DNA of 64,000 bases from Labilibacter sediminis (GCF_005877885.1 NZ_VCHY01000022.1:1-64000); one strand, 5' to 3'. Positions 40,210-49,310 are shown, counted from the stretch's first letter. Notes: generated by a model from the letters alone, not told the origin. Numbers and translations are program-made.

Positions 40210-43200
40210 ATGCATTTAAAAAAATCGATTTTTTTCATCATCCTAATACTTATTTCAAGCTTCACAATTAAAGGGAGTCAATATGAAATAAGTGCAGAGT
40301 ATATTACTATTCAACAAGGTCTGTCTGATAATAATGTAAACGTTATATTAAAAGATCAAATGGGATTTATCTGGTTTGGTACCAACGACGGACTAAACCG
40401 TTTTGATGGATTCACAGTTAAACAATTTAAACCGACTCAGGATATAATTAATATACTGGCCATGCATCAGTCACCAGACGGGCATATATGGATTGGTACT
40501 ACAGATGGTTTATATGTTTTTGACCCAAAAATCGAAAAATTTGTATTACACCTAAAACAGGGACCTAACGAAACCATTAGTCTTTTATCTTCACGCATTA
40601 CCGGAGTTGTAGGTAATCTCAATGATGGAATCTATATATCTTCAGCCAACGGGCTGGGCATATTGAAATTTAAGTATGGCCGGATAAACCCGGAAGAAAT
40701 TACACTGGAATGGAAACTTAAAGAAGATCTGAAAGAAGGCTCACTCCCCCACAACCAGTTAATGTGCATTACCTCCGACAACAACGGTACTTACTGGTTG
40801 GGCACTAATGGTAACCTGATCATACAATACGATTCAGGAAACAACTCCTTTTATCCATATAAAATTGATACGCATAAACACTCTACCTCCCACTTCTATT
40901 TAAGTGCCATTTATAACAAGGGTGATAAATTAATTATTGCTTCTATTGGAGGAGGAATAATAGCGTTTGATAAATCGACACATACAACACGCTCAATTAC
41001 ATATAAACCCAATGATGCTTCGTCTTTAAACCACCCCGATGTATATGCCGTTCAATATGATAATCATGGAGAAATGTGGGCGGGTACCTGGCATGGGCTT
41101 AGTCATAATACAAACACTTTTACTGCACCGGCTTTTCATCATTACAACTGGGAACACCCCTTATTTTATGAAAAACTGGAAAACAGGATTATCTCCATGT
41201 TATATGATTCTTCCGGTGTGTTATGGTTGGGTACACATGGAGGAGGTGCGGTAAAAATAAACCTGGAAGATCGCTTCTTTAAGCGAATACACCTTAACAG
41301 CCGATACGAAGTGAAAGGTTTTAGCATGGATGCTTCGAAACACCTTTACCTGGCCACCTACCATGGTGGATTTATAAAAACCCGGGAAAGCATTAAATCT
41401 GGTGCTCCTTATAACCTTATAAGTTACACCCCGTCGGAAAAAGGAAACAGATATATTCCCAGTGATATTATACTATCCACTACCACCGATGAGAGAGGAA
41501 ATGTATGGTTTGGTACCATCGAGTCAAGCCTGATAAAATATAACCCGGTAACTGAAAAAACAACAGTTATCCAGGTTAAACCAAAGCAGATAAAGGATTG
41601 GAAGGGACGAATCCGGGCTTTACATATCGATTCTCGTGGTCGTTTTTGGCTGGGAACCACTAATGGTTTAATCTATTACGACCGCAATGCCAATACTTTT
41701 TATCTGACTAAAGGAAGTCCACAACGTAAATACAGCTTATTCAATAATAGCATAAGAGCTATACTGGAAGATTCAAAAGGGAGTTTATGGGTGGGTACCA
41801 ACAGGGGGCTCAACAAACTCATTTACCACCAGGTAGATTCTTTTCGCTTTAATCAGTTTAATGATCTTTATACATCGCCTGGCGTTTTGGACCAGAAAGA
41901 AGTTTGGGCTCTACATGAAATGCCGGATGGAAAACTATGGATTGGCTATAGGGGTGGATTGGGTTATTTTGATGAATTAAAAGGTTCTATCCACTTTCTT
42001 AATAAACGAAACGGATTATGCCATAACTTCGTAACCTGCCTGGCTGATAATGGAAACAATGACCTGTGGATTGGAACAAATTCCGGAATTTCGAAGCTTG
42101 ATACCAGGACATTGACCTTTTCGAACTATTTTATTGCCAATAATAACCGTGCTTCCTTCAGAGACCATAAAGGTTATTTATACTTTGGAAACCATAAAGG
42201 ATTCCTGTATTTTCATCCCGACAGCATAATTCTGGATTCCTATCTCTCGCCTGTGGTGATAACAGGTATACGACTGCGAAACAAAAATGTGGAAGTAAAT
42301 GAAAACATTAAAGGTAAGGTCATTTTAACACAGGCTGCACCTTATACATCTGCCATAGAATTGAACTATCCACACAATAGCTTTACGATTGAATACAATG
42401 GCTTATCCTACCTTTTACAACATAACAACCAATTTATGTATCAATTGGAGAATTACGATAATGAATGGGTTACTGTAGATGGTTCACAACGGTCGGTCAC
42501 TTATAATAATATTCCGGCAGGTGAGTATGTATTTAAGGTTAAATCCGCCAATAAAGATGGTGTTTGGAATCCTGATGTCACATCCCTTGTTATAACTATT
42601 TATCCTCCGTGGTTTAAAACCTGGTGGGCAAAAATACTATATGTAGTCATCTTATTTGCACTAATAGGTTCAATTTTCCGGATACGGATCAAACAGATAT
42701 ATAAAAAACAAACTCAGGAAAACCTGCGCAAAGACCTGGAATACCAACTGGCTATATCTAAAATTGAAAAAGAAAAACAACAAGAAGTTAATGATATGAA
42801 GTCCAGATTTTTCATGAACATTTCACATGAACTCAGAACTCCGTTAACTTTGATTATGGCACCCATACAAGAGCTTATGGATATAAACGATTTACCAGAA
42901 AAAATTAAAAACCGATTAACCCGGGTAAATAAAAATGCAATACAGCTGTACAGATTAATATCACAATTGCTTGATCTACGCAAAAGCGAAACAGGACAAA
43001 TGCATTTGCAAGCCAACCAAAAAGATATTGTTAAGTTTACGCGTTCAATAATGGTGTCGTTTGAACATTATGCACAAACCCGTAAGATAGACTTAAGATT
43101 TGAATCGGAACCAACATCACTATTACTTTGGTTCGATATGCCTAAACTTGAAACCATCCTTACAAACCTGCTTTCTAATGCCATTAAGTTTACTCCTGCC

Positions 43201-44349
43201 AAGGGCACCATTCAGTTGACCGTTAGCAAAGATATCAACCAGAATCGATGTATTGTTTCTGTTAAAGATAGTGGTACTGGTATACCTGTAAAAGAACAAG
43301 AGCACATATTTGAACGCTTCTATCAGGGTTCAACCTCATCTTCATCTTCATTATTTGGCAGTGGAATAGGATTAGCTTTGGTTAAAGATTTGGTTGAATT
43401 GCATAAAGGTGAAATAACAGTTCACAGCGCAAAAGGTAAAGGTGCTACTTTTAAGGTTTCTCTTCCTTTAGGTAAATCTCACCTCTCCAAAGATGATTTT
43501 GCTCCTGAACAGGTTAGCGAACACAAAACAGATTCAAGCATCATTACTTCTTTGGATATGCAGGCTGATCAGAAAGAAAAAAAACAACACCCTGCTAAAG
43601 ATCAACAAATATTAATTGTAGAAGACAATATAGAAATACGCCATTATATTCGTTCTATTTTTAAAGAGGATTATAAAGTAATTGAGGCAAATAACGGACA
43701 AGAAGGTTTTAAAATGGCAGAAAAACACAATCCTTCGCTCATAATATCTGATATTATGATGCCTGTTATGGATGGCATTGAATTGTGTACTGCCATAAAA
43801 AAAGACGAAGAGACCTGCCATATTCCGGTAATTTTATTAACCGCTAAAATAACAGACCAGGAGCAGCTTTCCGGATTAGAAACAGGTGCTGATGACTACA
43901 TTACCAAACCATTCAACCCAACCATCCTCAAGTTAAAAGTAGACAACCTACTGGCCACAAGGCATCGCTTGCGCAGCTACTACAGCAACAAGGTAACGTT
44001 AACACCAACCAACCTGGAGCTGGAACCTAAGGACGAAAAATTTATCCGTGAAGCCATAGAGTTAGTTGAAAAAAACCTGCTCAACCCTCTATTTAATGCC
44101 AAAATGTTAGCTGAGAACTTAAACATGAGTCAACCTACTTTGTACAGGCGCATTAAAACTTTTACAGGTGACAATATCGCTGAATTTATACGGTCGATTC
44201 GCTTAAAACGAGCTGCGCAAATTGTTTCTTCGGGACAATACAATATCGCTGAAGTAGCTGATATGGTTGGCTTCAGTGACGCCTCCTATTTCAGAAAATG
44301 CTTTACCAAACAATTTGGTGTAACTCCGTCGAAATACAAAAAAAAATAA
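40210..44349 (+). CDS. Hybrid two-component system regulator of the PUL
   Basis: A 1379-residue single-protein sensor and transcription activator. Signal peptide (to about 23); periplasmic double propeller of Reg_prop repeats (IWFGTNDGLNRFDG, IWIGTTDGLYVFD and more, to about 690); Y_Y_Y Ig-like domain (about 700-800); one membrane helix (about 812-832); HisKA with FFMNISHELRTPL (His about 872); HATPase with DSGTGIPVKEQEHIFERF and GSGIGLALVKDL; receiver domain with phospho-acceptor Asp in IISDIMMPVMDG (about 1181); and an AraC-type DNA-binding domain to the C-terminus (FSDASYFRKCFTKQFG). All catalytic residues look intact. It faces away from the PUL and should activate it on sensing an oligosaccharide in the periplasm. 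Confidence 0.96.
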   Translation: MHLKKSIFFIILILISSFTIKGSQYEISAEYITIQQGLSDNNVNVILKDQMGFIWFGTNDGLNRFDGFTVKQFKPTQDIINILAMHQSPDGHIWIGTTDGLYVFDPKIEKFVLHLKQGPNETISLLSSRITGVVGNLNDGIYISSANGLGILKFKYGRINPEEITLEWKLKEDLKEGSLPHNQLMCITSDNNGTYWLGTNGNLIIQYDSGNNSFYPYKIDTHKHSTSHFYLSAIYNKGDKLIIASIGGGIIAFDKSTHTTRSITYKPNDASSLNHPDVYAVQYDNHGEMWAGTWHGLSHNTNTFTAPAFHHYNWEHPLFYEKLENRIISMLYDSSGVLWLGTHGGGAVKINLEDRFFKRIHLNSRYEVKGFSMDASKHLYLATYHGGFIKTRESIKSGAPYNLISYTPSEKGNRYIPSDIILSTTTDERGNVWFGTIESSLIKYNPVTEKTTVIQVKPKQIKDWKGRIRALHIDSRGRFWLGTTNGLIYYDRNANTFYLTKGSPQRKYSLFNNSIRAILEDSKGSLWVGTNRGLNKLIYHQVDSFRFNQFNDLYTSPGVLDQKEVWALHEMPDGKLWIGYRGGLGYFDELKGSIHFLNKRNGLCHNFVTCLADNGNNDLWIGTNSGISKLDTRTLTFSNYFIANNNRASFRDHKGYLYFGNHKGFLYFHPDSIILDSYLSPVVITGIRLRNKNVEVNENIKGKVILTQAAPYTSAIELNYPHNSFTIEYNGLSYLLQHNNQFMYQLENYDNEWVTVDGSQRSVTYNNIPAGEYVFKVKSANKDGVWNPDVTSLVITIYPPWFKTWWAKILYVVILFALIGSIFRIRIKQIYKKQTQENLRKDLEYQLAISKIEKEKQQEVNDMKSRFFMNISHELRTPLTLIMAPIQELMDINDLPEKIKNRLTRVNKNAIQLYRLISQLLDLRKSETGQMHLQANQKDIVKFTRSIMVSFEHYAQTRKIDLRFESEPTSLLLWFDMPKLETILTNLLSNAIKFTPAKGTIQLTVSKDINQNRCIVSVKDSGTGIPVKEQEHIFERFYQGSTSSSSSLFGSGIGLALVKDLVELHKGEITVHSAKGKGATFKVSLPLGKSHLSKDDFAPEQVSEHKTDSSIITSLDMQADQKEKKQHPAKDQQILIVEDNIEIRHYIRSIFKEDYKVIEANNGQEGFKMAEKHNPSLIISDIMMPVMDGIELCTAIKKDEETCHIPVILLTAKITDQEQLSGLETGADDYITKPFNPTILKLKVDNLLATRHRLRSYYSNKVTLTPTNLELEPKDEKFIREAIELVEKNLLNPLFNAKMLAENLNMSQPTLYRRIKTFTGDNIAEFIRSIRLKRAAQIVSSGQYNIAEVADMVGFSDASYFRKCFTKQFGVTPSKYKKK

Positions 44350-44875
44350 CCATGAAACAGATGGTTAAATTTAAATGATACCAACTGAAATCCTGTTTTT
44401 GAGAGAGGACATACTACCTTCCTCCGAAATAACTTAATGGTTAACCACCTAATCATCTTATTTTTTCCACGCTTTCTTCGCACTCTTGGTGTGAAGAAAG
44501 CGTGTACATTTTGCGAACAACCTGTGAAGAAATGCGAAGCCGGTGCGAAGGTTATGCGAAGCGGGTGCGAAGAAAAGTCAGAAAAAAAGCTAAAACCGGC
44601 AAAAAGCGGAATATTTTTACCAAAAACTGGTGAAAAGTGGAATATTTTTGCCGTTTTTTTACAAAAAATGGAATATTGGGGTGTTTTGGCTATATAAACA
44701 GATACACACCTTTTTCTCTTTAAATTACACCACCCTAAATATCAATATCTTACACAACAAAAAAGTCACAGTAAAATTACTGTTATTTTTTCGATGCCTC
44801 CCTCCTACTACTTTAGCTCATAGAAAATCCGGCTGGTACATTGTTTAACCCGGTTCCACTTAATGCCTGATCAGT
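44350..44875. other. Spacer with a hairpin and phased short repeats
   Basis: A strong hairpin ACGCTTTCTTCGCA ... TGTGAAGAAAGCGT (44469-44504) may end the regulator transcript. It is followed by TGCGAAG words at 11-bp steps (44533, 44544, 44555, 44566) and three GGAATATT boxes (44608, 44639, 44670). An 86-codon frame crosses it, but the repeat period is not a multiple of three, so I do not call it a gene. Confidence 0.55.
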
Positions 44876-45175
44876 ATGAAGTGGGATCACAAAATTAAAA
44901 AGATGAATGGACTAAAAAATTTCGTAATTGGTTCACTGGGTACATTGGGAGCTATGGAAGCCGTAGATGCACAGATCTTATCTCCCCGGGATACAGATAC
45001 ACAAACACTGATCATACGATCTGTTGTTACCCTGGTGGCGGGAATTCTTTCTACTGTAATTTCAAGGTGGTTAAAAAAACACAAGGGCACTTCACATCAT
45101 GAAATGATTGATAAAGATCCCAACAGCCCTAAAATCAAAAACACAGTTATTAATAAAAAACAAAAAAATAAATAG
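44876..45175 (+). CDS. Small membrane protein upstream of a DUF6266 gene
   Basis: A 99-residue protein with a hydrophobic segment at about 50-65 (RSVVTLVAGILSTVISRWL) and a basic C-terminal tail (KNTVINKKQKNK). A weaker hydrophobic N-terminal stretch (NFVIGSLGTLGAMEAVDAQ) could be a signal sequence if translation starts at the second Met (44903). No family recognised. Its stop is 2 bp from the start of the DUF6266 gene, so they form an operon. Confidence 0.65.
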   Translation: MKWDHKIKKMNGLKNFVIGSLGTLGAMEAVDAQILSPRDTDTQTLIIRSVVTLVAGILSTVISRWLKKHKGTSHHEMIDKDPNSPKIKNTVINKKQKNK

Positions 45176-45177
45176 TT

Positions 45178-45843
45178 ATGGCAAAGTTTGAACAAGGAAT
45201 CCTTGGTGGATTCAGCGGAAAAGTAGGTAATGTTGTAGGAAGTACCTGGAAAGGCATTAGCTATATGAAAGCTAAACCTCAAAAAAGCAACAGAAAAGCT
45301 TCGGAGAAGCAAATTGAGCAAAGAGCCAGATTCTTATTTGCTTCCAACTTTATTCAACCTTTATACCCAATCATTCAAATTGGATATAGAAAGTTAGAGA
45401 TTCAAAAATCAGCTAAGAATGCGGCTATGTCGGAATTGCTGAACTACGCTATAGAAGGTGATTACCCTTCGTTTAATGTTAATTTTAGAAATTTAAAATT
45501 ATCGAAAGGCAGCCTTGAAATACCCACTGAATGTAGTATTGAGTTGCAAGCTGACAGGGTAGTATTTAACTGGTCAATGGATTCAGGAAGTGAGGATAGC
45601 GAGGAAGAGGATAAGCTATTATCAGAACTAAAAGAAAACAATATGATGTTGGTAACATTAGCCAATGGCTTTGCTCCAAGGTACTCCTTGCATAAATACA
45701 AGCGCAAGGACTTAACCGGGAATTTAGGCTTACCTAATGCTCCTTCCGGCACTGAAGTGCATTGCTATCTGGCCTGTGTTTCCAACGGAGGTACCAAAAC
45801 AGTAAGTAACTCGGTGTATGTAGGTTCTATTACTATCCCATAG
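45178..45843 (+). CDS. DUF6266 family protein
   Basis: A 221-residue protein with the DUF6266 N-terminal signature GILGGFSGKVGNVVGSTWKG followed by a basic, Gln-rich helical segment and a beta-rich C-terminal half with fibronectin-like strands (EVHCYLACVSNGGTKTVSNS). The family is widespread in Bacteroidota and has no known function. There is no signal peptide. It is followed by a hairpin terminator at 45890 and forms a two-gene unit with the small membrane protein upstream. Confidence 0.85.
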   Translation: MAKFEQGILGGFSGKVGNVVGSTWKGISYMKAKPQKSNRKASEKQIEQRARFLFASNFIQPLYPIIQIGYRKLEIQKSAKNAAMSELLNYAIEGDYPSFNVNFRNLKLSKGSLEIPTECSIELQADRVVFNWSMDSGSEDSEEEDKLLSELKENNMMLVTLANGFAPRYSLHKYKRKDLTGNLGLPNAPSGTEVHCYLACVSNGGTKTVSNSVYVGSITIP

Positions 45844-45889
45844 AAATGTTAACAATAATGAGTACTTAGTTTCTAAAGTTTAAATACAG

Positions 45890-45916
45890 GGTCGGTTCTT
45901 TAATGGACCGGCCTTA
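45890..45916 (+). terminator. Terminator-like hairpin after the DUF6266 gene
   Basis: GGTCGGTTC pairs with GGACCGGCC over nine positions (two or three G-T pairs) with a TTTAAT loop, then TTATT. The T-run is weak. Confidence 0.55.
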
Positions 45917-45920
45917 TTCA

Positions 45921-45990
45921 GGGAACAGGGAACAGGGAACAGTAATCAGTGAACAGTGAACAGTGAACAGTGAACAGTGAACAGTGAGCA
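45921..45990. repeat. 7-bp tandem repeats (GGGAACA)3 and (GTGAACA)5
   Basis: Three GGGAACA units (45921-45941) are followed after a short gap by five GTGAACA and one GTGAGCA unit (45949-45990). The tract is intergenic. The rest of the spacer to 46168 shows nothing else. Confidence 0.9.
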
Positions 45991-46168
45991 ACAACCATTA
46001 ACCATTCCTGCTAAACCAATATTCTAATAAGTACCAGCCCCTCTTAGCACTAATCGATTACTAATCAATACACTATATATTTTAACATTAAAAAGACCAA
46101 CAAACATCACACCTTGGCACTTAATTTGTAAAACATTTTGTACAATAAACAAACCAAACACCTTTTAT

Positions 46169-47374
46169 ATGCTAGCCGATATTCATTCAATCTCTGACCA
46201 GATCATTATCAGAAAAAGCCTAAAATGGAAAGGAATTCATACAACAACCGGTTCATTAACCGATAGCCGGTTACTTTATGACCAATTAGAAAAATTTATT
46301 TATCACAGCTTTGACCAACTGGTTTCTAACCTGGAAAATGCAGCACATGTGCATAAGTGTATTTTAAACATGTGCTCTATTAAAAGCCGGCTAAATGAAA
46401 TTCCCTGGGTAGTTCCGAACAACTTAAACAGTGAAGAATATAACATTTTCATCAATGACCTGAATTTCTATTTAATGCTTTCAGGCACTCTGCTTAAATC
46501 CTATTCTGTATTTAAAGGCTTCATAAGCAGTGACCAGTTTCCTGCGCTGACAAAAATGTTACCTATTTTTGGTAGTCACCCCAAAAGGGTAAAACAGGCA
46601 TTGACTTCCATTCCGGATAGTCCATGGTTACAAACGGTACATTCTTTCCAGGAAAACAATAAATTTCTGAAAGCCATTACCGAGCTGGAGAAACACACGT
46701 TAAAAACGAATCTTAACAGGGAGTTTGAAATTTTATTAAACCAATTGCTTCCTACCTTTTCTGTTCAACTTTATACGCAATATGAAGAACAACACAAAAC
46801 CCGGGTGATAATAGATATTAATGAAAGATTTAAACCTTTTGATACCATTCCTAAACAGTTGAATATTGGTTACCGGAACCTGGTAAGAGCTGTTTTTAGC
46901 GCCTTATTAATTTATGGGGATGGAATATCAAGTAAACTGATACCGGTTTATTTTAGTTTGATGGGAAAATTTTTAAGCAATAATTATTTCCATATCAAAG
47001 CAGAGATTCATTATTTCAAGAAGCTACAAAAGCAAGTCGGACATTTGACTAAAAATATACTCCATATTAATCCAATGCTGACGATTCATTTATATGACAT
47101 ATTAAGTCAATTGAACCAGTTAAAGAGTGTTACTGAGCCAATATCTATACAAAATACATTTATAACCTGGACACATAATCCAAAAGCATTTGTAAAAATG
47201 ATTCAAGACGCCATTAATGATGGTTATATATCTCTTAAAGGTAATTCTGATGTTAAGCCAATAATTGAGTTTTTATGCAATTTTGTACAGGTAAAAAAGC
47301 AAAATAATTCCGGTGTTTTAACTATGTCATCCTTATTAACTTATTTTAAAAAGGCCAATTCGGGTGAGCTTTAA
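46169..47374 (+). CDS. Uncharacterised protein with RteC-like C-terminus
   Basis: A 401-residue, mostly helical cytoplasmic protein. I do not recognise the N-terminal 300 residues. The last ~75 residues (TWTHNPKAFVKMIQDAINDG, then VKPIIEFLCNFVQVK) resemble the C-terminal domain of RteC-type regulators of Bacteroides conjugative transposons, where W-x-x-x-x-x-x-F/L is followed by an acidic/IN-G pattern and a small winged-helix-like fold. RteC regulates excision and transfer of such elements, but no transfer genes are present here, so function remains open. A terminator follows at 47411. Confidence 0.6.
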   Translation: MLADIHSISDQIIIRKSLKWKGIHTTTGSLTDSRLLYDQLEKFIYHSFDQLVSNLENAAHVHKCILNMCSIKSRLNEIPWVVPNNLNSEEYNIFINDLNFYLMLSGTLLKSYSVFKGFISSDQFPALTKMLPIFGSHPKRVKQALTSIPDSPWLQTVHSFQENNKFLKAITELEKHTLKTNLNREFEILLNQLLPTFSVQLYTQYEEQHKTRVIIDINERFKPFDTIPKQLNIGYRNLVRAVFSALLIYGDGISSKLIPVYFSLMGKFLSNNYFHIKAEIHYFKKLQKQVGHLTKNILHINPMLTIHLYDILSQLNQLKSVTEPISIQNTFITWTHNPKAFVKMIQDAINDGYISLKGNSDVKPIIEFLCNFVQVKKQNNSGVLTMSSLLTYFKKANSGEL

Positions 47375-47410
47375 ACAGGAAACAGAGAGTAGTTGAGAGT
47401 TAAAGAAATA

Positions 47411-47445
47411 AAAAGAGCCTGCAAAATCATTTGCAAGCTCTTTTT
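47411..47445 (+). terminator. Intrinsic terminator after the RteC-like gene
   Basis: AAGAGCCTGCAAA and TTTGCAAGCTCTT pair, followed by TTTTTG, 40 bp past the stop codon. Confidence 0.85.
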
Positions 47446-47584
47446 GTTATTAGTGACAATATGATACATCCCCTCCTGTAAATATCTTAGTTTATAGCGA
47501 CTGTATTGCGTGTAGCACAGTTTGATAGTAATACTTTATAAAGCTGGCTAACAAACTATTGTATAGTGCATAACTGAATATTAA

Positions 47585-47640
47585 CCTTACTTTCTCCCTA
47601 ACTCCACGGAGCCAAAAAGTTGTATTTGTTTTTAACCACA
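47585..47640. repeat. Repeat shared with 5949-6003
   Basis: ACCTTACT ... GGAGCCAAAAAGTTGTATTTG here matches ACCTTACT ... TGAGCCAAAGCGTTGTATTTG near 6 kb. The GTTGTA word is also found in the attC-like sites, so this may be a cassette boundary. Confidence 0.45.
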
Positions 47641-47762
47641 TTGGTGACTTTGGTTTCTGTTCCATCATCAGCAATAAAAATAAATACCCTGATTTATGTC
47701 GTCGGGATTAAATTTTAAAAGAGAACCTTTGATAGAAGTAATGTGATCAAGTGTGAATGATT
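47632..47762 (-). pseudogene. Fragment of a DUF4469-type gene, second copy
   Basis: Minus-strand codons read SFTLDHITSIKGSLLKFNPD then DINQGIYF, a one-base frameshift, and DDGTETKVTNVVKNK. This matches the middle piece of the gene at 9183-9839 at more than 80 percent of bases by eye. It ends exactly at the attC-like GTTGTA repeat. Unlike the first copy it has no foldback element at the VVKNK position, so it serves as an empty-site reference. Confidence 0.7.
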
Positions 47763-47832
47763 CGGCCGCAAATCTGCCCCCAAAAAAACGCGCTACTGCC
47801 TGCTATGCTTTATTGTGGCATGTAGGTAAACG
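47763..47832. other. Palindromic spacer next to an orphan gene
   Basis: Contains GCTACTGCCTGCTATGC ... TGTGGCATGTAGGTAAACGTTA, an attC-like 3' boundary by analogy with the sites at 6989 and 48268. The boxes are poorly conserved. Confidence 0.3.
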
Positions 47833-48234
47833 TTATTTATTTCTTTTTTTCCAATAGTTTTTCGAATATTTACTTTCTCCAAAGTAAATATGTTGCTTCC
47901 CTTCATTATTAGTAAGGACTTCAATTTCTATTTCCAGATAAGTTGGCTTAATGAAGTTGATTAAACCCGCATTATGTATTAGAACTTCGTCATGAACATT
48001 GAAAGCACGATAAAACAAGGCTTTACTGAAATGAGGCATAGCATCGTTCTGGTGAGTTGAAGTGAAGAAACAAAGTGTCTTGTTTTGAAGTGATTTCAAT
48101 GTGTAATAGATTTTATAATGCATATTGCGGGTTAAACTGTCTATTAATGCATCATTGATCATTTCTATATTTTGAGCATCTATTTTACATGTATAAAATA
48201 GAAGTAATAAAATTGATATCGTTCGAACGGTCAT
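47833..48234 (-). CDS. Small secreted protein interrupted in frame by a foldback element
   Basis: A 133-residue frame starting with a signal peptide (MTVRTISILLLLFYTCKIDA); an upstream Met at 48267 would add 11 residues before it. I recognise no domain. About 57 codons in the middle, from TRNMHYKIYY to DEVLIHNAG, are encoded by the 166-bp foldback element and its 5-bp duplication. Removing them gives a continuous IEMINDALIDSLINFIKPTY. The uninterrupted protein would have about 76 residues. It is not known whether the expanded form is made or stable. Attc-like palindromes flank the gene. Confidence 0.6.
   Translation of the reverse strand: MTVRTISILLLLFYTCKIDAQNIEMINDALIDSLTRNMHYKIYYTLKSLQNKTLCFFTSTHQNDAMPHFSKALFYRAFNVHDEVLIHNAGLINFIKPTYLEIEIEVLTNNEGKQHIYFGESKYSKNYWKKRNK
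47961..48136. mobile_element. 166-bp foldback element, copy 3, inside a reading frame
   Basis: CCCGCATTATGTATTAGA (47966) to GCATATTGCGGG (48131), flanked by TTAAA (47961-47965 and 48132-48136). It is the most diverged copy, resembling copy 1 in its middle (AAAACAAGGC ... TGTCTTGTTTTGAAG). The inserted length, 166 plus 5, is 171 bp or exactly 57 codons, and the minus-strand frame through it has no stop. Confidence 0.85.
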
Positions 48235-48267
48235 TTTGGTTAATCGTTTCACAGACTCATACTCCAA

Positions 48268-48352
48268 TGCTTACCTACGGGGAGTGTATGCGCAGTATGC
48301 CTGTGTTGCACCTTCGGTAGGCATATTGCGTATTACATATTGTGGTACATAA
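48268..48352. other. attC-like palindrome between arsM and the orphan gene
   Basis: ATGCGCAGTATGCCTGTGTT pairs with the inverted GGTAGGCATATTGCGTAT around a GCACCTTC loop. The centre GTGTTGCACCTTCGG is shared with the site at 6989-7068 (GTGTTGCGCCTGCGG). Confidence 0.45.
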
Positions 48353-49153
48353 TTATTTAAACTTTACTGCCTCAATATTTGCCGAGAGAACATAATTCTC
48401 AATTCCTCTACCAGGTGTCCATTCTTTGATAAACTCACGACTTTTATCTTTTGGATCAATTCTAATTTCAATAAATCCAACTTTTTCCAACATCCTATTT
48501 AATTCGTCAATAGAAGATGCTCCAACCATACAACCTGAATATAAAGACAAATCACTCTTTACTGCGTTTGGCAATTCAACAATCGATACAATATCTGATA
48601 TCGCTAATCGCCCACCTGGTTTCAAAACTCTAAATGCTTCAAGAAATACTTGTTCCTTATCAGGAGATAAGTTAATTACACAATTTGAAATGATTACATC
48701 CACAGTTGAGTCTGACACTGGAAGATGTTCTATTTCACCAAGACGAAAATCGACATTGGAATATCCACCGTTTTCAGCATTTGTTCTTGCCTTTGAAATC
48801 ATTTCTGGTGTCATATCAACTCCTATAACTTTCCCTGTTTCGCCAACACTCCTTGAAGCTAAAAAACAATCGAATCCCGCTCCACTTCCAAGATCTAAAA
48901 CTGTTTCTCCTGTTTTAAGAGAAGCAATTGCTTGCGGATTACCACAACCCAGCCCCATATTTGAACCTTCAGGGACATTTTTTAAGTCATCATCAGAATA
49001 TCCTATTGCTGCTGAAAGATTATCCAAAGCATTCTTTTGGGTGGGCCCACAACACGCAGAACTATTGCATCCGCAAGAAGAATTAGATAATGCAACTTTT
49101 TTGTAATCTGCCATTACTAACTCTCTGATCCTTCTCTTTTTTAAGTTTTCCAT
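48353..49153 (-). CDS. arsM: Arsenite S-adenosylmethionine methyltransferase
   Basis: A 266-residue cytoplasmic enzyme that methylates As(III) with SAM. Class I methyltransferase motif I is VLDLGSGAGFD (residues 85-95), with GVDMTPEMI as the ribose-binding acidic strand. The arsenic-binding cysteines are Cys158 in SNCVINL and Cys208 in YSGCMVGA, 50 residues apart as in characterised ArsM proteins, plus Cys70 in GLGCGNP and an N-terminal cluster at 27, 29, 34 and 35. The first Met is kept because RRIRELVMADYKKVA matches the family's opening helix. It lies downstream of sigZ on the same strand, with two foldback repeats in the 304-bp spacer. Confidence 0.93.
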   Translation of the reverse strand: MENLKKRRIRELVMADYKKVALSNSSCGCNSSACCGPTQKNALDNLSAAIGYSDDDLKNVPEGSNMGLGCGNPQAIASLKTGETVLDLGSGAGFDCFLASRSVGETGKVIGVDMTPEMISKARTNAENGGYSNVDFRLGEIEHLPVSDSTVDVIISNCVINLSPDKEQVFLEAFRVLKPGGRLAISDIVSIVELPNAVKSDLSLYSGCMVGASSIDELNRMLEKVGFIEIRIDPKDKSREFIKEWTPGRGIENYVLSANIEAVKFK

Positions 49154-49208
49154 TTTATTTGTTTTTAATAATTAAACTTTCATCTGTTTAAAATTTGTTT
49201 TTAGTTGC

Positions 49209-49290
49209 CAGATGGAACTCTCAAAAGAATTTAATCATTCTAGTGTGTGTGTGTATTTAGATAATTAAATTCTCATGTTCGTTTCATGCG
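49209..49290. repeat. Foldback (TGGAAC...GTTTCAT family), copy 3
   Basis: GATGGAACTCTCAAAAGAAT and the inverted AATTCTCATGTTCGTTTCAT arms enclose a shortened centre with a TGTGTGTGTG run. It is followed after 20 bp by copy 4. Confidence 0.7.
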
Positions 49291-49310
49291 TTTATAATTT
49301 TCATTTGTTG

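Noticed and set aside
44437-44697. An 86-codon plus-strand frame after the HTCS gene
   Set aside because: It is made of 11-bp phased repeats and AT-rich boxes; the period does not fit codons and the protein looks like no family.
45921-45990. Possible CRISPR array
   Set aside because: Units are 7 bp without spacers; no cas gene is nearby.
47492-47674. A 60-codon minus-strand frame next to the second DUF4469 fragment
   Set aside because: It joins part of the frameshifted fragment with spacer sequence and has no domain.
48426-49106. A 226-codon plus-strand frame opposite arsM
   Set aside because: It is the antisense shadow of a gene with all ArsM motifs; its own translation shows no domain.
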